A stretch of 64,000 bases of DNA from Nitrosomonas nitrosa (GCF_003051105.1 NZ_QAOO01000003.1:114594-178593); one strand, 5' to 3'; shown: positions 36,675 to 46,548, counted from the first letter of the stretch. Translations and numbers: made by a program. The notes: generated from the letters alone by a model not told the origin.

Positions 36675-39596
36675 ATGATCAAGCCTGAGAAACAAAGCGC
36701 ATTTGCCGGACCGATAGTTGCGTTGGGAGCGTCAGCCGGGGGGCTGGACGCACTGGATCGCTTTTTTGCTTCATTGGCTCCCATGGATAATACGGCTTTT
36801 GTCGTGATACAGCATCTCGCGCCTGAACATAAAACCATGATGGATACTTTGCTGGCGCGCCATACCCGAATGCGTGTCATGGTGGCAACAGATGAATTGC
36901 AACTCGAGGGAGGGCATGTCTATGTGATTCCTCCGGGGGCGACCATGACCATATCGGGCGGGTTTTTGAGACTTGTGCCAAGACCTGCGACGGGCATTAC
37001 CCTGCCGATCAATGCTTTTTTCAATAGCCTTACTCTGGAGGCGCCAGAACGGGCGATCGGAATCATTCTTTCAGGCACCGGATCAGATGGCACGCAAGGT
37101 GCTTTGGCACTCGATGCAGCAGGCGCTTGGGTGCTTGCGCAAGATCCTGAAACGGCGCGCTTCGATGGCATGCCACGTAATGTCATCGCGACAGGCGTGG
37201 TTGACCATGTCCTGTCACCTGAGGGTTTAGCGGTAGAAGTCGCCTCGATTGTTACCAAAAGCGAGATTCGCCCTAGAAGTCTTGTCGGCAGTGAGCATTT
37301 ACGCGAAGAAGTTTCGCTCAAATCTGTGCTGCAATTGTTTAGCGGCATCATGCAGATTGATTTTTCGCAATACAAACCGAATACCTTGTTGCGCCGGTTG
37401 GAGAGACGCATGAATGCAACCGGCATGGTTAATTTGCAAGGCTATGCCGATTTTCTTTCTGCTCACGCAGAAGAAATTGAAGCATTGCGCCATGAATTAC
37501 TGATCCCGGTCACGCGTTTTTTTCGCGACCCGGAAGCATTTGAAGCTTTGAGCGCGCTCGCGCTGGAAAACTTGATTGCCGGACGTCAGCAGCAGTCTAA
37601 CGAGCCTATTCGCGTGTGGGTGCCGGCATGCTCGACAGGGGAAGAAGCCTATTCGATTGCCATCATGCTGCTTGATCTGATGGCAGAATACCGCTGCGAT
37701 ATACCCATGAAGTTTTTTGCAACTGACGTTGAGCCTGCTTATCTCGAGCGAGCGGGCGCCGGGCGGTATGCCGAAGCGCAATTTGAGAATATGCCGGTCG
37801 AGATGCGTAATCGATGGTTTACCGCTGCGGGCGTTGGCTACTGGCAGGTACGCCCTGAACTCAGACAACGCATCGTATTTTCGCGGCACGACGTGCTGGC
37901 CGATGCGCCGTTTACCCAGCTTGACTTGATATCTTGTCGCAATATGCTGATTTATTTGCAGCCTTCCGCACAGGATCGTGTTATTCGTCGGCTGTCCTAC
38001 GCACTTAAAGTGGGTGGTACGCTGTTTCTAGGTACCAGTGAAAATCCCTCTGCATCCGATAACGACTACCTGCCGCTTGATACACGTCAGAAAATTTATC
38101 GATTGCAGCATCGCGTCACTACATTGCCACCTGATGATTTGCTGATGGGCTTTAACTTTTCAGGTCGCACGCGCCATGCAAAAAACGTCTATCGTACTGA
38201 TCAGACCGCGACCCGCTCGGTATTATTCCGATCTTTGGAATCACTCGTACGCCACTATGCTCCCCCCGCCATGCTGATCAATGCGGAGCGCGAGCTGATT
38301 CACCTTTTTGGCGATATACAGAAATTTCTACGCTTCCGGCCAGGGGATGCTTCACTCGATATCCTGCATCTATTACCACAAAATTTGGCGCCGGTGGTTG
38401 TGACGCTGCTGCATAGCGCAGTGCGCGAAAAACAGCCGCAAAAATCGCGCCCGGTTCAGATTCAGACCAATGATCATACCAACGGCATACAAGAATTGCA
38501 TGTCACGATCTGGCCATTGGATACCGATGCAGTCCGTATCGAATACCTTCTGGTCTGTTTCGAAACGCCCGCCGTTGTGCCAGCGGAGAAGTTACGCGTG
38601 CTGGAGGATATCGACTTATCTTCCATCAGCAGCCGGCAGGTAGAAGATCTCGAACGTGAATTGGTGCTAACGCGTACCAATCTGCAAGATACTATCCAGG
38701 AACTAGGGACGACCAACGAAGAACTGCAAGCGGCTAACGAAGAGCTCATGGCCGCCAATGAGGAATTACAGAGCACCAATGAAGAGTTGCAATCGGTCAA
38801 TGAGGAGTTGCACACCATCAATGCCGAATATCAATTGAAGATCAGTGAGTTGAATGAAGCCAATGCCGATCTGGAAAGCTTGACCCGTGCTGCGCAGATT
38901 CCGCTGATTTTCCTCGATGCTGAATTACGGTTGACACGCTACACGCCACAAGCGACCCAGTTGTTTCGTTTTCGTGAAAGCGATATCGGCAGACCGATTA
39001 CCGATTTCAATCATGGACTCGTTTATCCGGAGTTGTTTTCGGAAATCTCGGCAGCCTTGGAGGACCCTTCTCCTCGGCAAAGAGAAGTTCGAGATGAGTC
39101 CGGTGGAAATTGGTTGGTGACGATTTTATCGTTTGCCAATCACCGGCGGGAGCTGACGCGGTTGGTGATTTCTTGTGTCGATGTGTCGAGTCTGCGCGAT
39201 ATCAAACGTTTGCAGTCCGTACTCGATGCCTTGCCCGCGCATATTGCCGTGCTCGATCAGAACGGGACTATCCAAATCATTAATCAATCTTGGCGGGTAT
39301 TCGCAGAATCCAACGATGATCATGTTTTGATACAGAGCGGCGTTGGCATCAACTATCTCGATATTTGCCGAACATGCGATATGGGAGATGAGTATAAGCA
39401 TGCGTTACTGAATGGACTCTCTGCCGTTCTCGAACGCCAACAACCCCATTTTATGATACTTTATCCTTGTCATACGCCTGAACAGCAGCGGTGGTTCCTG
39501 ATGCATGCCGTTGCGCTCAGCGAGGGTGGGTGTGTGGTAGCCTATTTCAATTTAACAGGTTGGATCGATCCGGCGTGCGTGCTATCCTTCCGTTGA
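36675..39596 (+). CDS. CheB-CheR-coiled coil-PAS fusion protein
   Basis: A 973-residue fusion. CheB methylesterase (1-195) with catalytic triad S20 (LGASAGG), H47 (IQHLAPEH) and D138 (GTGSDGTQG). CheR methyltransferase (about 215-490) with [11 protein letters not shown], the SAM motif [26 protein letters not shown] and [10 protein letters not shown]. Then a long Glu/Asn-rich coiled coil (about 660-735, [11 protein letters not shown] repeats) and two PAS domains (740-970). Such proteins are encoded with hybrid kinases outside classical chemotaxis operons, and no MCP, CheA or CheW is here. The lack of a kinase domain means it probably modifies or senses together with the flanking kinases. Substrate unknown. 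Confidence 0.92.
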   Translation: MIKPEKQSAFAGPIVALGASAGGLDALDRFFASLAPMDNTAFVVIQHLAPEHKTMMDTLLARHTRMRVMVATDELQLEGGHVYVIPPGATMTISGGFLRLVPRPATGITLPINAFFNSLTLEAPERAIGIILSGTGSDGTQGALALDAAGAWVLAQDPETARFDGMPRNVIATGVVDHVLSPEGLAVEVASIVTKSEIRPRSLVGSEHLREEVSLKSVLQLFSGIMQIDFSQYKPNTLLRRLERRMNATGMVNLQGYADFLSAHAEEIEALRHELLIPVTRFFRDPEAFEALSALALENLIAGRQQQSNEPIRVWVPACSTGEEAYSIAIMLLDLMAEYRCDIPMKFFATDVEPAYLERAGAGRYAEAQFENMPVEMRNRWFTAAGVGYWQVRPELRQRIVFSRHDVLADAPFTQLDLISCRNMLIYLQPSAQDRVIRRLSYALKVGGTLFLGTSENPSASDNDYLPLDTRQKIYRLQHRVTTLPPDDLLMGFNFSGRTRHAKNVYRTDQTATRSVLFRSLESLVRHYAPPAMLINAERELIHLFGDIQKFLRFRPGDASLDILHLLPQNLAPVVVTLLHSAVREKQPQKSRPVQIQTNDHTNGIQELHVTIWPLDTDAVRIEYLLVCFETPAVVPAEKLRVLEDIDLSSISSRQVEDLERELVLTRTNLQDTIQELGTTNEELQAANEELMAANEELQSTNEELQSVNEELHTINAEYQLKISELNEANADLESLTRAAQIPLIFLDAELRLTRYTPQATQLFRFRESDIGRPITDFNHGLVYPELFSEISAALEDPSPRQREVRDESGGNWLVTILSFANHRRELTRLVISCVDVSSLRDIKRLQSVLDALPAHIAVLDQNGTIQIINQSWRVFAESNDDHVLIQSGVGINYLDICRTCDMGDEYKHALLNGLSAVLERQQPHFMILYPCHTPEQQRWFLMHAVALSEGGCVVAYFNLTGWIDPACVLSFR

Positions 39597-39641
39597 GAGC
39601 AAGCAGAAAGAGAAATCAGTAGTAAATATGGCGAAGACAGA

Positions 39642-42140
39642 ATGACAAAGGCTAGCGATCAGATCAAGGCGGATGCGATCGAAGCTTTGAGGAAGGGCCG
39701 TATCGACACGGCTCAGGACATTTTGTCACGGGAAGGTATTACCTTGGCCGAGCTCACTCACGAACTGCTGGTCTATCAAGCTGAACTGGAAATCCAAACG
39801 CAGGAATTACGCGACGTAAATGTGCGATTTGAATCATCCTCGCGCCGCTTTCAGCAATTATTCAAAGCATTGCCTCAACCGGCCATGATCGTAGAGGCCA
39901 AAACTGGTCACATCATCGATTTCAATAGGCAAGCAGAGCGCAGCCTATTACCGGCGAAGCGTGCGATGACCGTTCCTCCCATTTTTCGGCGTATCGGCCA
40001 TGGTAGTGAGGCACGCGATGCCTTGCAGATTGCCTTGTCGATTGCCAATCAACAAGGCTACACCCGCTTGAATGATTGTCAGCTTGAAACTAATAGAGGC
40101 GCGATCATGCAAGCCGATTTGTTCCTTGAATACCTGGAAGATGACGATTATCACAATCCACGCATCTTGGTATTGATAGTCGATCAGACTGAACGTATCG
40201 CCGATGCAAAAAAACTTGCTGAGAGCGAGCGGCGTTTCCGGCAGATCGCCGATACGATTAATGAAGTCTTCTGGATACTCGACCTTTCGGATGGCAGCAT
40301 AGAATATGTCAGTTCTGCTTACGAGCGTATTTGGGGCCGTTCCTGTGCTGCGCTTCTGCAACACCCGCAACAATGGTATGAAGCGATCGTTGATGCTGAT
40401 AAACCGGCTGTCAACCTGACAATGGCCGAATTCCAGGATGAAGGCTGTCAATTTGAGTACCGGATCACCCGGCCGGATGGCGCCATCCGCTGGATCAGCG
40501 ATACCCGTTACCCGCTCAAGGACGAAAATGACTCTATCCAGCGTTTGATCGGTGTGGCAAAAGATATAACAGAGCAGAAGGCGGCGGAACATGCGATTCT
40601 GGAAAGTAATGAACGCTTCCAGATCGTGGCGCAAGCGACGAGTGATGTCGTGTGGGATTGGAATTTGGTCACAGATACCATTTGGTGGAACGACGGCATG
40701 GGTAAGCAATTTGGTTATGCTCCGGAATCGTTGCCTTCCGATTCGTCTTCCTGGACAGCGCATATTCATCCGCAGCATCGGGATCGTGTACTGACAAAAG
40801 TACAGGCGGCCATCCATGGCAATGCGCAAAATTGGCAGGATGAATATCTATTCGCACGCGCAGATGGGAGCTATGCACTGGTGATCGATCGCGGTTTTGT
40901 CATCCGCGATAAGGATGGCAAGCCTATCCGTATGGTGGGAAATATCATCGATATCACGCAGCAGAGAGAACTCGAGGAGCAGTTACGACAGTCACAGCGA
41001 TTGGAAGCACTTGGCCAGCTTACAGGTGGAATAGCGCACGATTTCAATAATTTATTAACGATTATCCTTGGCAATGCTGAAATATTGACGGAGGATTTGG
41101 CAAAGGGTGATCAACACCGGCAACTTGCACAGATGATACTCGCGGCAGCCGAACGTGGCGCAGAGTTGACGCATCGGTTGCTCGCATTTGCGCGAAAGCA
41201 AACGCTTGCCCCAAAAGCGGTGGATGTCAATAAATTGATGGGGGGAATGGAGGGCTTACTGCGGCGGGCATTGGGGGAGCAAGTTGAAATTGAGATGGTT
41301 CAGCATGGAGGGTTGTGGCATGCAATGGTGGATGCACCCCAACTGGAGAATGCTCTATTGAATCTGTGCATCAATGCACGTGATGCGATGCCTGATGGTG
41401 GCCGCTTGACTCTTGAGACCGCTAATGTCGAGCTTGATGATGTTTATGCCAGCCAGCATGTGGAGGTGCAGCCTGGCCAATACGTTATGGTGGCCGTATC
41501 GGATACAGGTGTGGGGATGGATGCTAAATCGTTAGCGCGTGCGTTCGAGCCGTTTTATACCACTAAAGATGGCGGCAAGGGGAGCGGCCTAGGACTCAGC
41601 ATGGTGTATGGGTTTATCAAGCAATCGCGTGGACATGTCAAGATTTACAGCGAGTTAGGCCAGGGTACGGCGGTGAAACTTTATCTGCCAAGTGTGGCCA
41701 ATGTGCCGAATAATCAGGGAATAACAGAAAGCGTGGCCGCTTGTCATACTGGAACGGAAAAAATTCTGCTGGTCGAAAACGATGAGCTTGTTCGTGCCCA
41801 TGTGGAAGGATTGTTGAAGCAATTAGGTTATGAAATTGTCAGCGCCGCCAACGGACTTGAAGCTATCGAAGTACTGAAACAGAGGGATGATTTTGATTTG
41901 TTGTTTACCGATGTTGTCATGCCTGGTGGTATGAATGGCCCTCAATTGGCTGATGAGGTGCATCGGCTCTATCCCAATTTGGCTGTGTTGTTCACTTCCG
42001 GGTATGCTGAGAATGCGGTCGTCCACCATAACCGGCTCGATCCGAGTGTACATCTTCTCCAGAAACCCTATAGCAAGCAACGTCTTGCTACCAAAATACG
42101 GACTATCCTCGATCTGCATCAGGATAAGCGGCAGCCATGA
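39642..42140 (+). CDS. PAS3 hybrid sensor histidine kinase
   Basis: An 832-residue soluble hybrid kinase. N-terminal helical segment (1-65, ALRKGRIDTAQDILSREG), PAS (70-190), PAS (195-310), PAS (315-440, ATSDVVWDWNL), HisKA phospho-His H466 in GGIAHDFNNLL, HATPase (about 570-685) and receiver with D757 in FTDVVMPGG. The last PAS to receiver part is so close to the 1384-residue kinase that 28 bases are identical (30101-30128 and 40834-40861), evidence of a duplication. The stop overlaps the start of the ABM gene (ATGA). It heads a four-gene unit with ABM, B12-binding and second kinase genes. Confidence 0.92.
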   Translation: MTKASDQIKADAIEALRKGRIDTAQDILSREGITLAELTHELLVYQAELEIQTQELRDVNVRFESSSRRFQQLFKALPQPAMIVEAKTGHIIDFNRQAERSLLPAKRAMTVPPIFRRIGHGSEARDALQIALSIANQQGYTRLNDCQLETNRGAIMQADLFLEYLEDDDYHNPRILVLIVDQTERIADAKKLAESERRFRQIADTINEVFWILDLSDGSIEYVSSAYERIWGRSCAALLQHPQQWYEAIVDADKPAVNLTMAEFQDEGCQFEYRITRPDGAIRWISDTRYPLKDENDSIQRLIGVAKDITEQKAAEHAILESNERFQIVAQATSDVVWDWNLVTDTIWWNDGMGKQFGYAPESLPSDSSSWTAHIHPQHRDRVLTKVQAAIHGNAQNWQDEYLFARADGSYALVIDRGFVIRDKDGKPIRMVGNIIDITQQRELEEQLRQSQRLEALGQLTGGIAHDFNNLLTIILGNAEILTEDLAKGDQHRQLAQMILAAAERGAELTHRLLAFARKQTLAPKAVDVNKLMGGMEGLLRRALGEQVEIEMVQHGGLWHAMVDAPQLENALLNLCINARDAMPDGGRLTLETANVELDDVYASQHVEVQPGQYVMVAVSDTGVGMDAKSLARAFEPFYTTKDGGKGSGLGLSMVYGFIKQSRGHVKIYSELGQGTAVKLYLPSVANVPNNQGITESVAACHTGTEKILLVENDELVRAHVEGLLKQLGYEIVSAANGLEAIEVLKQRDDFDLLFTDVVMPGGMNGPQLADEVHRLYPNLAVLFTSGYAENAVVHHNRLDPSVHLLQKPYSKQRLATKIRTILDLHQDKRQP

Positions 42141-42445
42141 CCGGTGCTTTCGTTGCGGTAAGTCAATTTGCGGTAATCAACGATAAAGTGGATGAGGTAA
42201 AAGAAGCTTTTCGTAATCGGCCTGGTTTGGTCGATCAAGCACCGGGTTTCCTGAGAATGGATGTGTTGAGCCCTGAGGATGCCCCGGAAGAGATTTGGCT
42301 GATCACGTATTGGATCGATCGTGCCAGCTTTCTTGCGTGGCATCATAGTGATTTGCATCGTGAATCACATCGATTTATGCCAAAGGGATTGAAGCTCGAT
42401 CGGAAGCGTACTCGTCTTGTCTATTTAGAACACATCACCGAGTAA
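42137..42445 (+). CDS. ABM-fold monooxygenase (IsdG/antibiotic-biosynthesis monooxygenase-like)
   Basis: A 102-residue single ABM ferredoxin-like domain. It has the family's PGFLRMDVLSPEDAPEEIWLITYW strands and SFLAWHHSDLHRESHR helix. W68 and H78 stand exactly ten apart, as Trp and the haem-ligand His do in IsdG-type haem oxygenases. The Asn of the IsdG triad aligns with Ser9. This fits either a haem-degrading or a quinol-type monooxygenase. Its start is coupled to the upstream kinase stop, and the B12-binding gene begins six bases after its stop. A link between haem or tetrapyrrole chemistry and the cobalamin sensor is possible (inference). Confidence 0.8.
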   Translation: MTGAFVAVSQFAVINDKVDEVKEAFRNRPGLVDQAPGFLRMDVLSPEDAPEEIWLITYWIDRASFLAWHHSDLHRESHRFMPKGLKLDRKRTRLVYLEHITE

Positions 42446-42450
42446 TATGA

Positions 42451-43512
42451 ATGAATTGGGCAGTGCTGATCGCTAAAAGAATTTTGGAGTGTAAACAAGC
42501 GATTACCGCAGAAGTGATTGCCACCGACTATTCCAGACGGCCTGAGTTGATGTTTCGTTATGGTGAACGGGGGCGTATGCTTTACAAGCGAGATAATGAT
42601 TATCATCTTGATTTTCTTGCCGAAGCCATCGGACACGACGAACCCGCACTGTTTGTCGACTATATCGCATGGGTTAAGTCGATGCTGATTTCCCGCGGTG
42701 TACGGGTCGAAGATCTGGTTGAAAATTTATTACTGCTGAAGACGGTCATCATGCAGCAATTGATTGATGATGAAGCAACAACTGCGATCGTGCCGATAGA
42801 GGCGGCTTTGGCGCATCTTCCCCGATTGCCCGAGTCGCCGCCTGATTTTATTTCCGTTGAAACATCGCTAGGCAGGTTAACACAGGATTATCTCAATTAC
42901 CTATTGCAGGGTAATCGACGTGAGGCTGTCCAGTTGATCGACCAAGCTTTGGCAGCAGGGGTGCCACTCAAGCAGATTTATCTGGATGTATTTCAGCGTT
43001 CACAACGCGAGATCGGCCGCCTTTGGCAAATGAACCGGATCACTGTTGCGCAAGAGCATTTTTGCACGGCCGCGACAATGACGATAATGAATCAGTTTTA
43101 TCGCTCGATTCTTGAAGTGCCGAAAACAGGATTGCGGGCCGCTGCCCTTTGTGTGGCAGGTGATTTGCATGAGATCGGCGTGCGTATCGTTGCCGATTTT
43201 TTTGATCTGGCGGGTTGGGATTGCGATTATTACGGCGCTAATACGCCGAGCAAAGATTTGTTGGCAACATTGGAACAGCATCCACCCGATATCATCGCGC
43301 TATCCGCTACGATGACTTACCATGTCACTGCAGTTGGCGATTTGATCGAGAAACTCCGAAAGCAACCGTTGTTGAAGAAAATTCCTGTGATCGTCGGCGG
43401 GCGTCCTTTTCTGGTTGCAGATCGTTTATGGCGCAGCGTCGGTGCAGATGGTTGGGCAGCTGATGCTGAAAGTGCAGTCAGTAAAGCCATGGAGCTGGTG
43501 AAGCGAAACTGA
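42451..43512 (+). CDS. Cobalamin-binding protein with B12-photoreceptor signature
   Basis: A 353-residue protein. Residues 1-130 are a helical domain I do not recognise (YGERGRMLYKRDNDYHLDFLAEAI). About 140-220 is a B12-binding helical cap (MH1-like), and 230-350 the Rossmann cobalamin domain with D238-x-H240-x-x-G243 (AGDLHEIGVRI), where His240 is the expected lower axial ligand. W192 and E202-H203 give the W-x9-E-H motif that marks CarH-type adenosylcobalamin light sensors. There is no HTH, unlike CarH or LitR, so output would go through a partner, most simply the histidine kinase three bases downstream. No methyltransferase partner is adjacent. A corrinoid-dependent methyltransfer role is less likely. 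Confidence 0.82.
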   Translation: MNWAVLIAKRILECKQAITAEVIATDYSRRPELMFRYGERGRMLYKRDNDYHLDFLAEAIGHDEPALFVDYIAWVKSMLISRGVRVEDLVENLLLLKTVIMQQLIDDEATTAIVPIEAALAHLPRLPESPPDFISVETSLGRLTQDYLNYLLQGNRREAVQLIDQALAAGVPLKQIYLDVFQRSQREIGRLWQMNRITVAQEHFCTAATMTIMNQFYRSILEVPKTGLRAAALCVAGDLHEIGVRIVADFFDLAGWDCDYYGANTPSKDLLATLEQHPPDIIALSATMTYHVTAVGDLIEKLRKQPLLKKIPVIVGGRPFLVADRLWRSVGADGWAADAESAVSKAMELVKRN

Positions 43513-43515
43513 TTT

Positions 43516-45093
43516 ATGTCTGACAGGAAAGGCTTGGCGGCGCTTTGCGATGAAACGGGCAAGATTATAGAAATCATCTGCAATGATCTGGCGATCCCGA
43601 TTAATAGGCATGAAAATTTGATCAAGATGATCGATCATGCTGATCGGGTCAAATTTGAGCGATTCTTTGCAGCAACCCTATCACACGACGCTGCGTTCGA
43701 CTGGGAGATCCATGTCCTAGTGAATGATCAGCCTCTTACCCTTCACTTCGGCGCAGCGCATGTCGATCAGCAGATCATAGTCATCGCCGCCGAGAGCCGC
43801 AAGTATCTCGTACGCCTGAGCGAACAAATCGCGAATGATACGGGTATTTCCTTGAGTCGTTTGCGGCAAGTATTGCAAGAAACGACACGGCAAATCAATG
43901 CTCGCACCGAGCAAGATAGGCATCTTTACGATGAGCTTTCCAGGCTGAACAATCAGCTGGCAACGACACAACGCATGTTGATCAAATCCAACGTGCAGCT
44001 TTCCCGAGTGAATCAGGAATTACGCGCTTTATATGATTCATTGCCAGTGGGTGTTTTTAGCCTGGATGAGCATGGCCAACTCGTTCAGGCAAATGCATTG
44101 TATTTTACTTTGGCTGGAGTGGATGCTTCGCAGCATTGGCTGGAGCGGGTAAATGTTGAAGATAAAGCTCGCCTCCAGGCTGCCTGGCGTCGTGCCATTA
44201 CTGAAGCGTTACCTTTCGAAAATCAGTTTCAGCAAAACGAGCCAGGAAAATCACCGCGCTATTTGTCCATCAAAACACTCCCGCTGCAGAACGAGCGAGG
44301 GGAATTGAATGGATTTGTCGGAGTAATGGAAGATATCTCGGTACGTTTGCGTGCGGAAGAGCAAATGCGAGAAATAGAGCGACAAAATGCAGTGCGCAAA
44401 CTAACGGGTGGCTTGGCGCATCATCTCAACAATATCATGTTAGTGATATTGGGTTCGGCCGAGCAGCTCCTCGATGAGCTTTCACCCACAGATACCGCTT
44501 ATGAAAGTGCCAAAATGAATATGCGTGCAACCGAACGTGCTGCGAGTCTGGTTCGCCGACTGAAGATTTTCTCTGGAATAGCCATCATCGAGGCTAATGC
44601 AATCGGCGTCAATGAGACGCTCATATCGCTCAAAGAGCGTATCGATCAGGTGTTGCCAAAAACATGCAAACTCGTACTTGACTTGCAGGCAACCGGAGCG
44701 ACCATCAAGGCGGATTCCTCGGTTTTTGAAGAATCCATCATCGAATTGATCATCAATGCGAATCAGGCAATGAATGGCCAGGGCGTTATATCGCTATGCG
44801 ACTACATAGAGGCAGATGCGTGCCACGAAGACCGCCGGTGGGTGATCATTCAGATTGAGGATAGCGGTTGCGGTATGGATGAAATTACGTTGAAACGGGT
44901 AAGAGAGCCCTTCTTTTCGACGCGTGAAATTGGGCAGGGTATTGGTCTTGGCTTAAGTCTGGTGGATGGATTTGCCCGAGCCTCGGGAGGTATTCTGGAG
45001 ATAGAAAGTGAATTAAACCGAGGAACGTGTGTGAAACTGAAATTGCCGCTTGCTGATTCGAGGGAAGGTGTCCCAGGTGAAATAATGACCTGA
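43516..45093 (+). CDS. PAS sensor histidine kinase, partner of the B12 protein
   Basis: A 525-residue soluble kinase. Residues 1-100 are a small N-terminal domain resembling a degenerate PAS (LCDETGKIIEIICNDLAI), then a coiled coil (105-180), a PAS (180-285, LYDSLPVGVFSLDEHGQLVQANALYFTLAG) and HisKA with H302 in GGLAHHLNNIMLVILGSAE (AHHLNN in place of the usual AHDFNN). HATPase 375-515 has ELIINANQAM, EDSGCGMDE and GQGIGLGLSLVDG. No receiver is attached, unlike the three giant kinases, so it needs a separate regulator. Start is three bases after the B12 gene stop, so the two are co-translated. Confidence 0.88.
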   Translation: MSDRKGLAALCDETGKIIEIICNDLAIPINRHENLIKMIDHADRVKFERFFAATLSHDAAFDWEIHVLVNDQPLTLHFGAAHVDQQIIVIAAESRKYLVRLSEQIANDTGISLSRLRQVLQETTRQINARTEQDRHLYDELSRLNNQLATTQRMLIKSNVQLSRVNQELRALYDSLPVGVFSLDEHGQLVQANALYFTLAGVDASQHWLERVNVEDKARLQAAWRRAITEALPFENQFQQNEPGKSPRYLSIKTLPLQNERGELNGFVGVMEDISVRLRAEEQMREIERQNAVRKLTGGLAHHLNNIMLVILGSAEQLLDELSPTDTAYESAKMNMRATERAASLVRRLKIFSGIAIIEANAIGVNETLISLKERIDQVLPKTCKLVLDLQATGATIKADSSVFEESIIELIINANQAMNGQGVISLCDYIEADACHEDRRWVIIQIEDSGCGMDEITLKRVREPFFSTREIGQGIGLGLSLVDGFARASGGILEIESELNRGTCVKLKLPLADSREGVPGEIMT

Positions 45094-45490
45094 TTTGGCA
45101 GTAACAGACTGAAAATTGAGGTTAGCTGCCAGTCATGCTGAGCAAAGCACGTGACCCTCCCATCTAGGTAAGCTTGCCCTCCTTAGCGCGGGCTAAACGG
45201 AGAACAGCATGAAATTTCTATGGTTAATCCCGTTTATCCGAGAAGGTTGGATTTGTTAACCTACCGCACAGGATAAATATTCCCAAACGGGGAATATATT
45301 TCCAGGTTCCAGGAAGTATGCCGCGTATCACTCAAGTGTTGTCTTCGAGTTTTTAATGATTGCTTGCCCGGTTAAATTGCAAGCTGATCAGAGTAGAAGG
45401 AGGAGAGGTTACAGGAGCGGCCTACTCACCTGGATCTGGCCAAGTTTCCCGTTGATAGTGAATAGAGTGGCTAACAGGAGATACGTGATC
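45094..45490. other. 397-base intergenic region before the GGDEF gene
   Basis: No supported gene. It holds a bulged stem GGCAG-TAAC / GTTAGCTGCC right after the kinase stop (about 45097-45136), possibly a weak terminator without a T-run, and an inverted repeat ATATTCCC-5-GGGAATAT at 45277-45297 about 195 bases before the GGDEF start, a candidate operator. Confidence 0.45.
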
Positions 45491-46297
45491 ATGCAGACTT
45501 CGCGTCACAAGCGATTAAAATTGGTTAAATCATCCGAAACGACGAGTGAGGACAGCTCGGTCAGTACGAAAAAACATCAATCGCAACTTACCCTTGATGA
45601 ATATTATGAACACGCTGAGCAATATGCGCAGCAGATACGCAAAACCCACGACGTCAGTGAGATCATCGGTATACTGAATACTGTGTTGTCTGAAACGCAG
45701 GACTTGCGTCATAACAGTGAGTTATCCAGTGCGCAGGAACAAATTCGTTATGCCGAACAAAAAATCGAATCGTTACGGCATGAGCTCGAGCTCATTCGGG
45801 AATTGGTACATAACGATCAGATGACGGGGCTACTCAATCGACGCGGATTGGAGGAATTATATGCGCGCGAGGCGGCGCGTGCTGATCGGAATCAAAGTCC
45901 TTTATGCGCGATATTGATCGATCTGGATGATTTCGAAGAAATCAATGAAGTTTATGGTTATCCGTTTGGTGACAAGGTATTGATCCACTTCTCCAAGCTG
46001 ATGAAACGGACCCTGCGCCCCAGCGATGTCATCGCCCGCTTCAGTGGCAAAGCTTTCATCATTTTACTGCCCGATACCGGCATAGCAGAGGCAGTGTGCG
46101 TATTGCAACGATTGCAGCATACCTTGGTAAACAGACCGATTCTAAGTGCGCGTCACCAGCCGATACCCGTTACGTTTAGTAGCGGTGTGACGCTACGTCA
46201 ACCCCACGAGCACTTACAGGTGGTGATCAAGCGTGCAGAGGAAGCGTTGGTACGCGCTAAAAGCAGTGGGAAATCTCAAATAGAAATTTACTCTTGA
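45491..46297 (+). CDS. Degenerate GGDEF protein with intact I-site (likely c-di-GMP receptor)
   Basis: A 268-residue protein. Residues 1-105 are polar and helical with a coiled coil (QEQIRYAEQKIESLRHELELI). The GGDEF fold (108-265) begins DQMTGLLNRRGLEELY, has ILIDLDDFEEIN with one metal Asp (D144) and ends RAKSSGKSQIEIYS. The signature itself reads SGKAF (185-189) in place of GGDEF, so cyclase activity should be lost. The allosteric RxxD site (RPSD, 176-179) remains, five residues before. Such proteins usually bind c-di-GMP as effectors. ATG at 45491 has AGGAG ten bases upstream; the longer frame from 45356 lacks support. No receiver or membrane segment. Confidence 0.85.
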   Translation: MQTSRHKRLKLVKSSETTSEDSSVSTKKHQSQLTLDEYYEHAEQYAQQIRKTHDVSEIIGILNTVLSETQDLRHNSELSSAQEQIRYAEQKIESLRHELELIRELVHNDQMTGLLNRRGLEELYAREAARADRNQSPLCAILIDLDDFEEINEVYGYPFGDKVLIHFSKLMKRTLRPSDVIARFSGKAFIILLPDTGIAEAVCVLQRLQHTLVNRPILSARHQPIPVTFSSGVTLRQPHEHLQVVIKRAEEALVRAKSSGKSQIEIYS

Positions 46298-46304
46298 TGC
46301 TCAG

Positions 46305-46548
46305 TTAAACCTAGATCCTCAGTTGATTGCTAATTCTGGCGCTAACATTATGAATATTCTAGCTTTGCAACAATTTTCGCCTTCACCTTTCGGGTTGTCA
46401 ACGCTACGATGCAGACTGCGCGATTTTATGGGCGCATGACTGCGTTGCAACTCCTTGGAATAGCGTGACTATTCCGCGTCGTTGCGCCTTGTCCTGCACC
46501 CCTAAAACCGCACACTCCGTCCCGTCCAACCGAGGAATCTAGGTTAAA
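46305..46548. mobile_element. MITE-like element, about 244 bp
   Basis: Terminal inverted repeats TTAAACCTAGAT-CCTCAGTT (46305-46324) and AACCGAGGAATCTAGGTTAAA (46528-46548) pair at about 18 of 20 positions, with TTAA at both ends. No coding capacity. The right half contains an inner hairpin GGAATAG-5-CTATTCC (46457-46475), extended by GTTGC pairing after a 5-base mismatch. It starts eight bases after the GGDEF stop and ends before an IS200-type remnant. Confidence 0.55.

Noticed and set aside
45094..45490. c-di-GMP-I riboswitch before the GGDEF gene, suggested by GCAAAGC (45142-45148)
   Set aside because: The flanking consensus (GGGCAAAC loop, paired stems and tetraloop receptor) is not present in the right order, and the distance to the gene is large.
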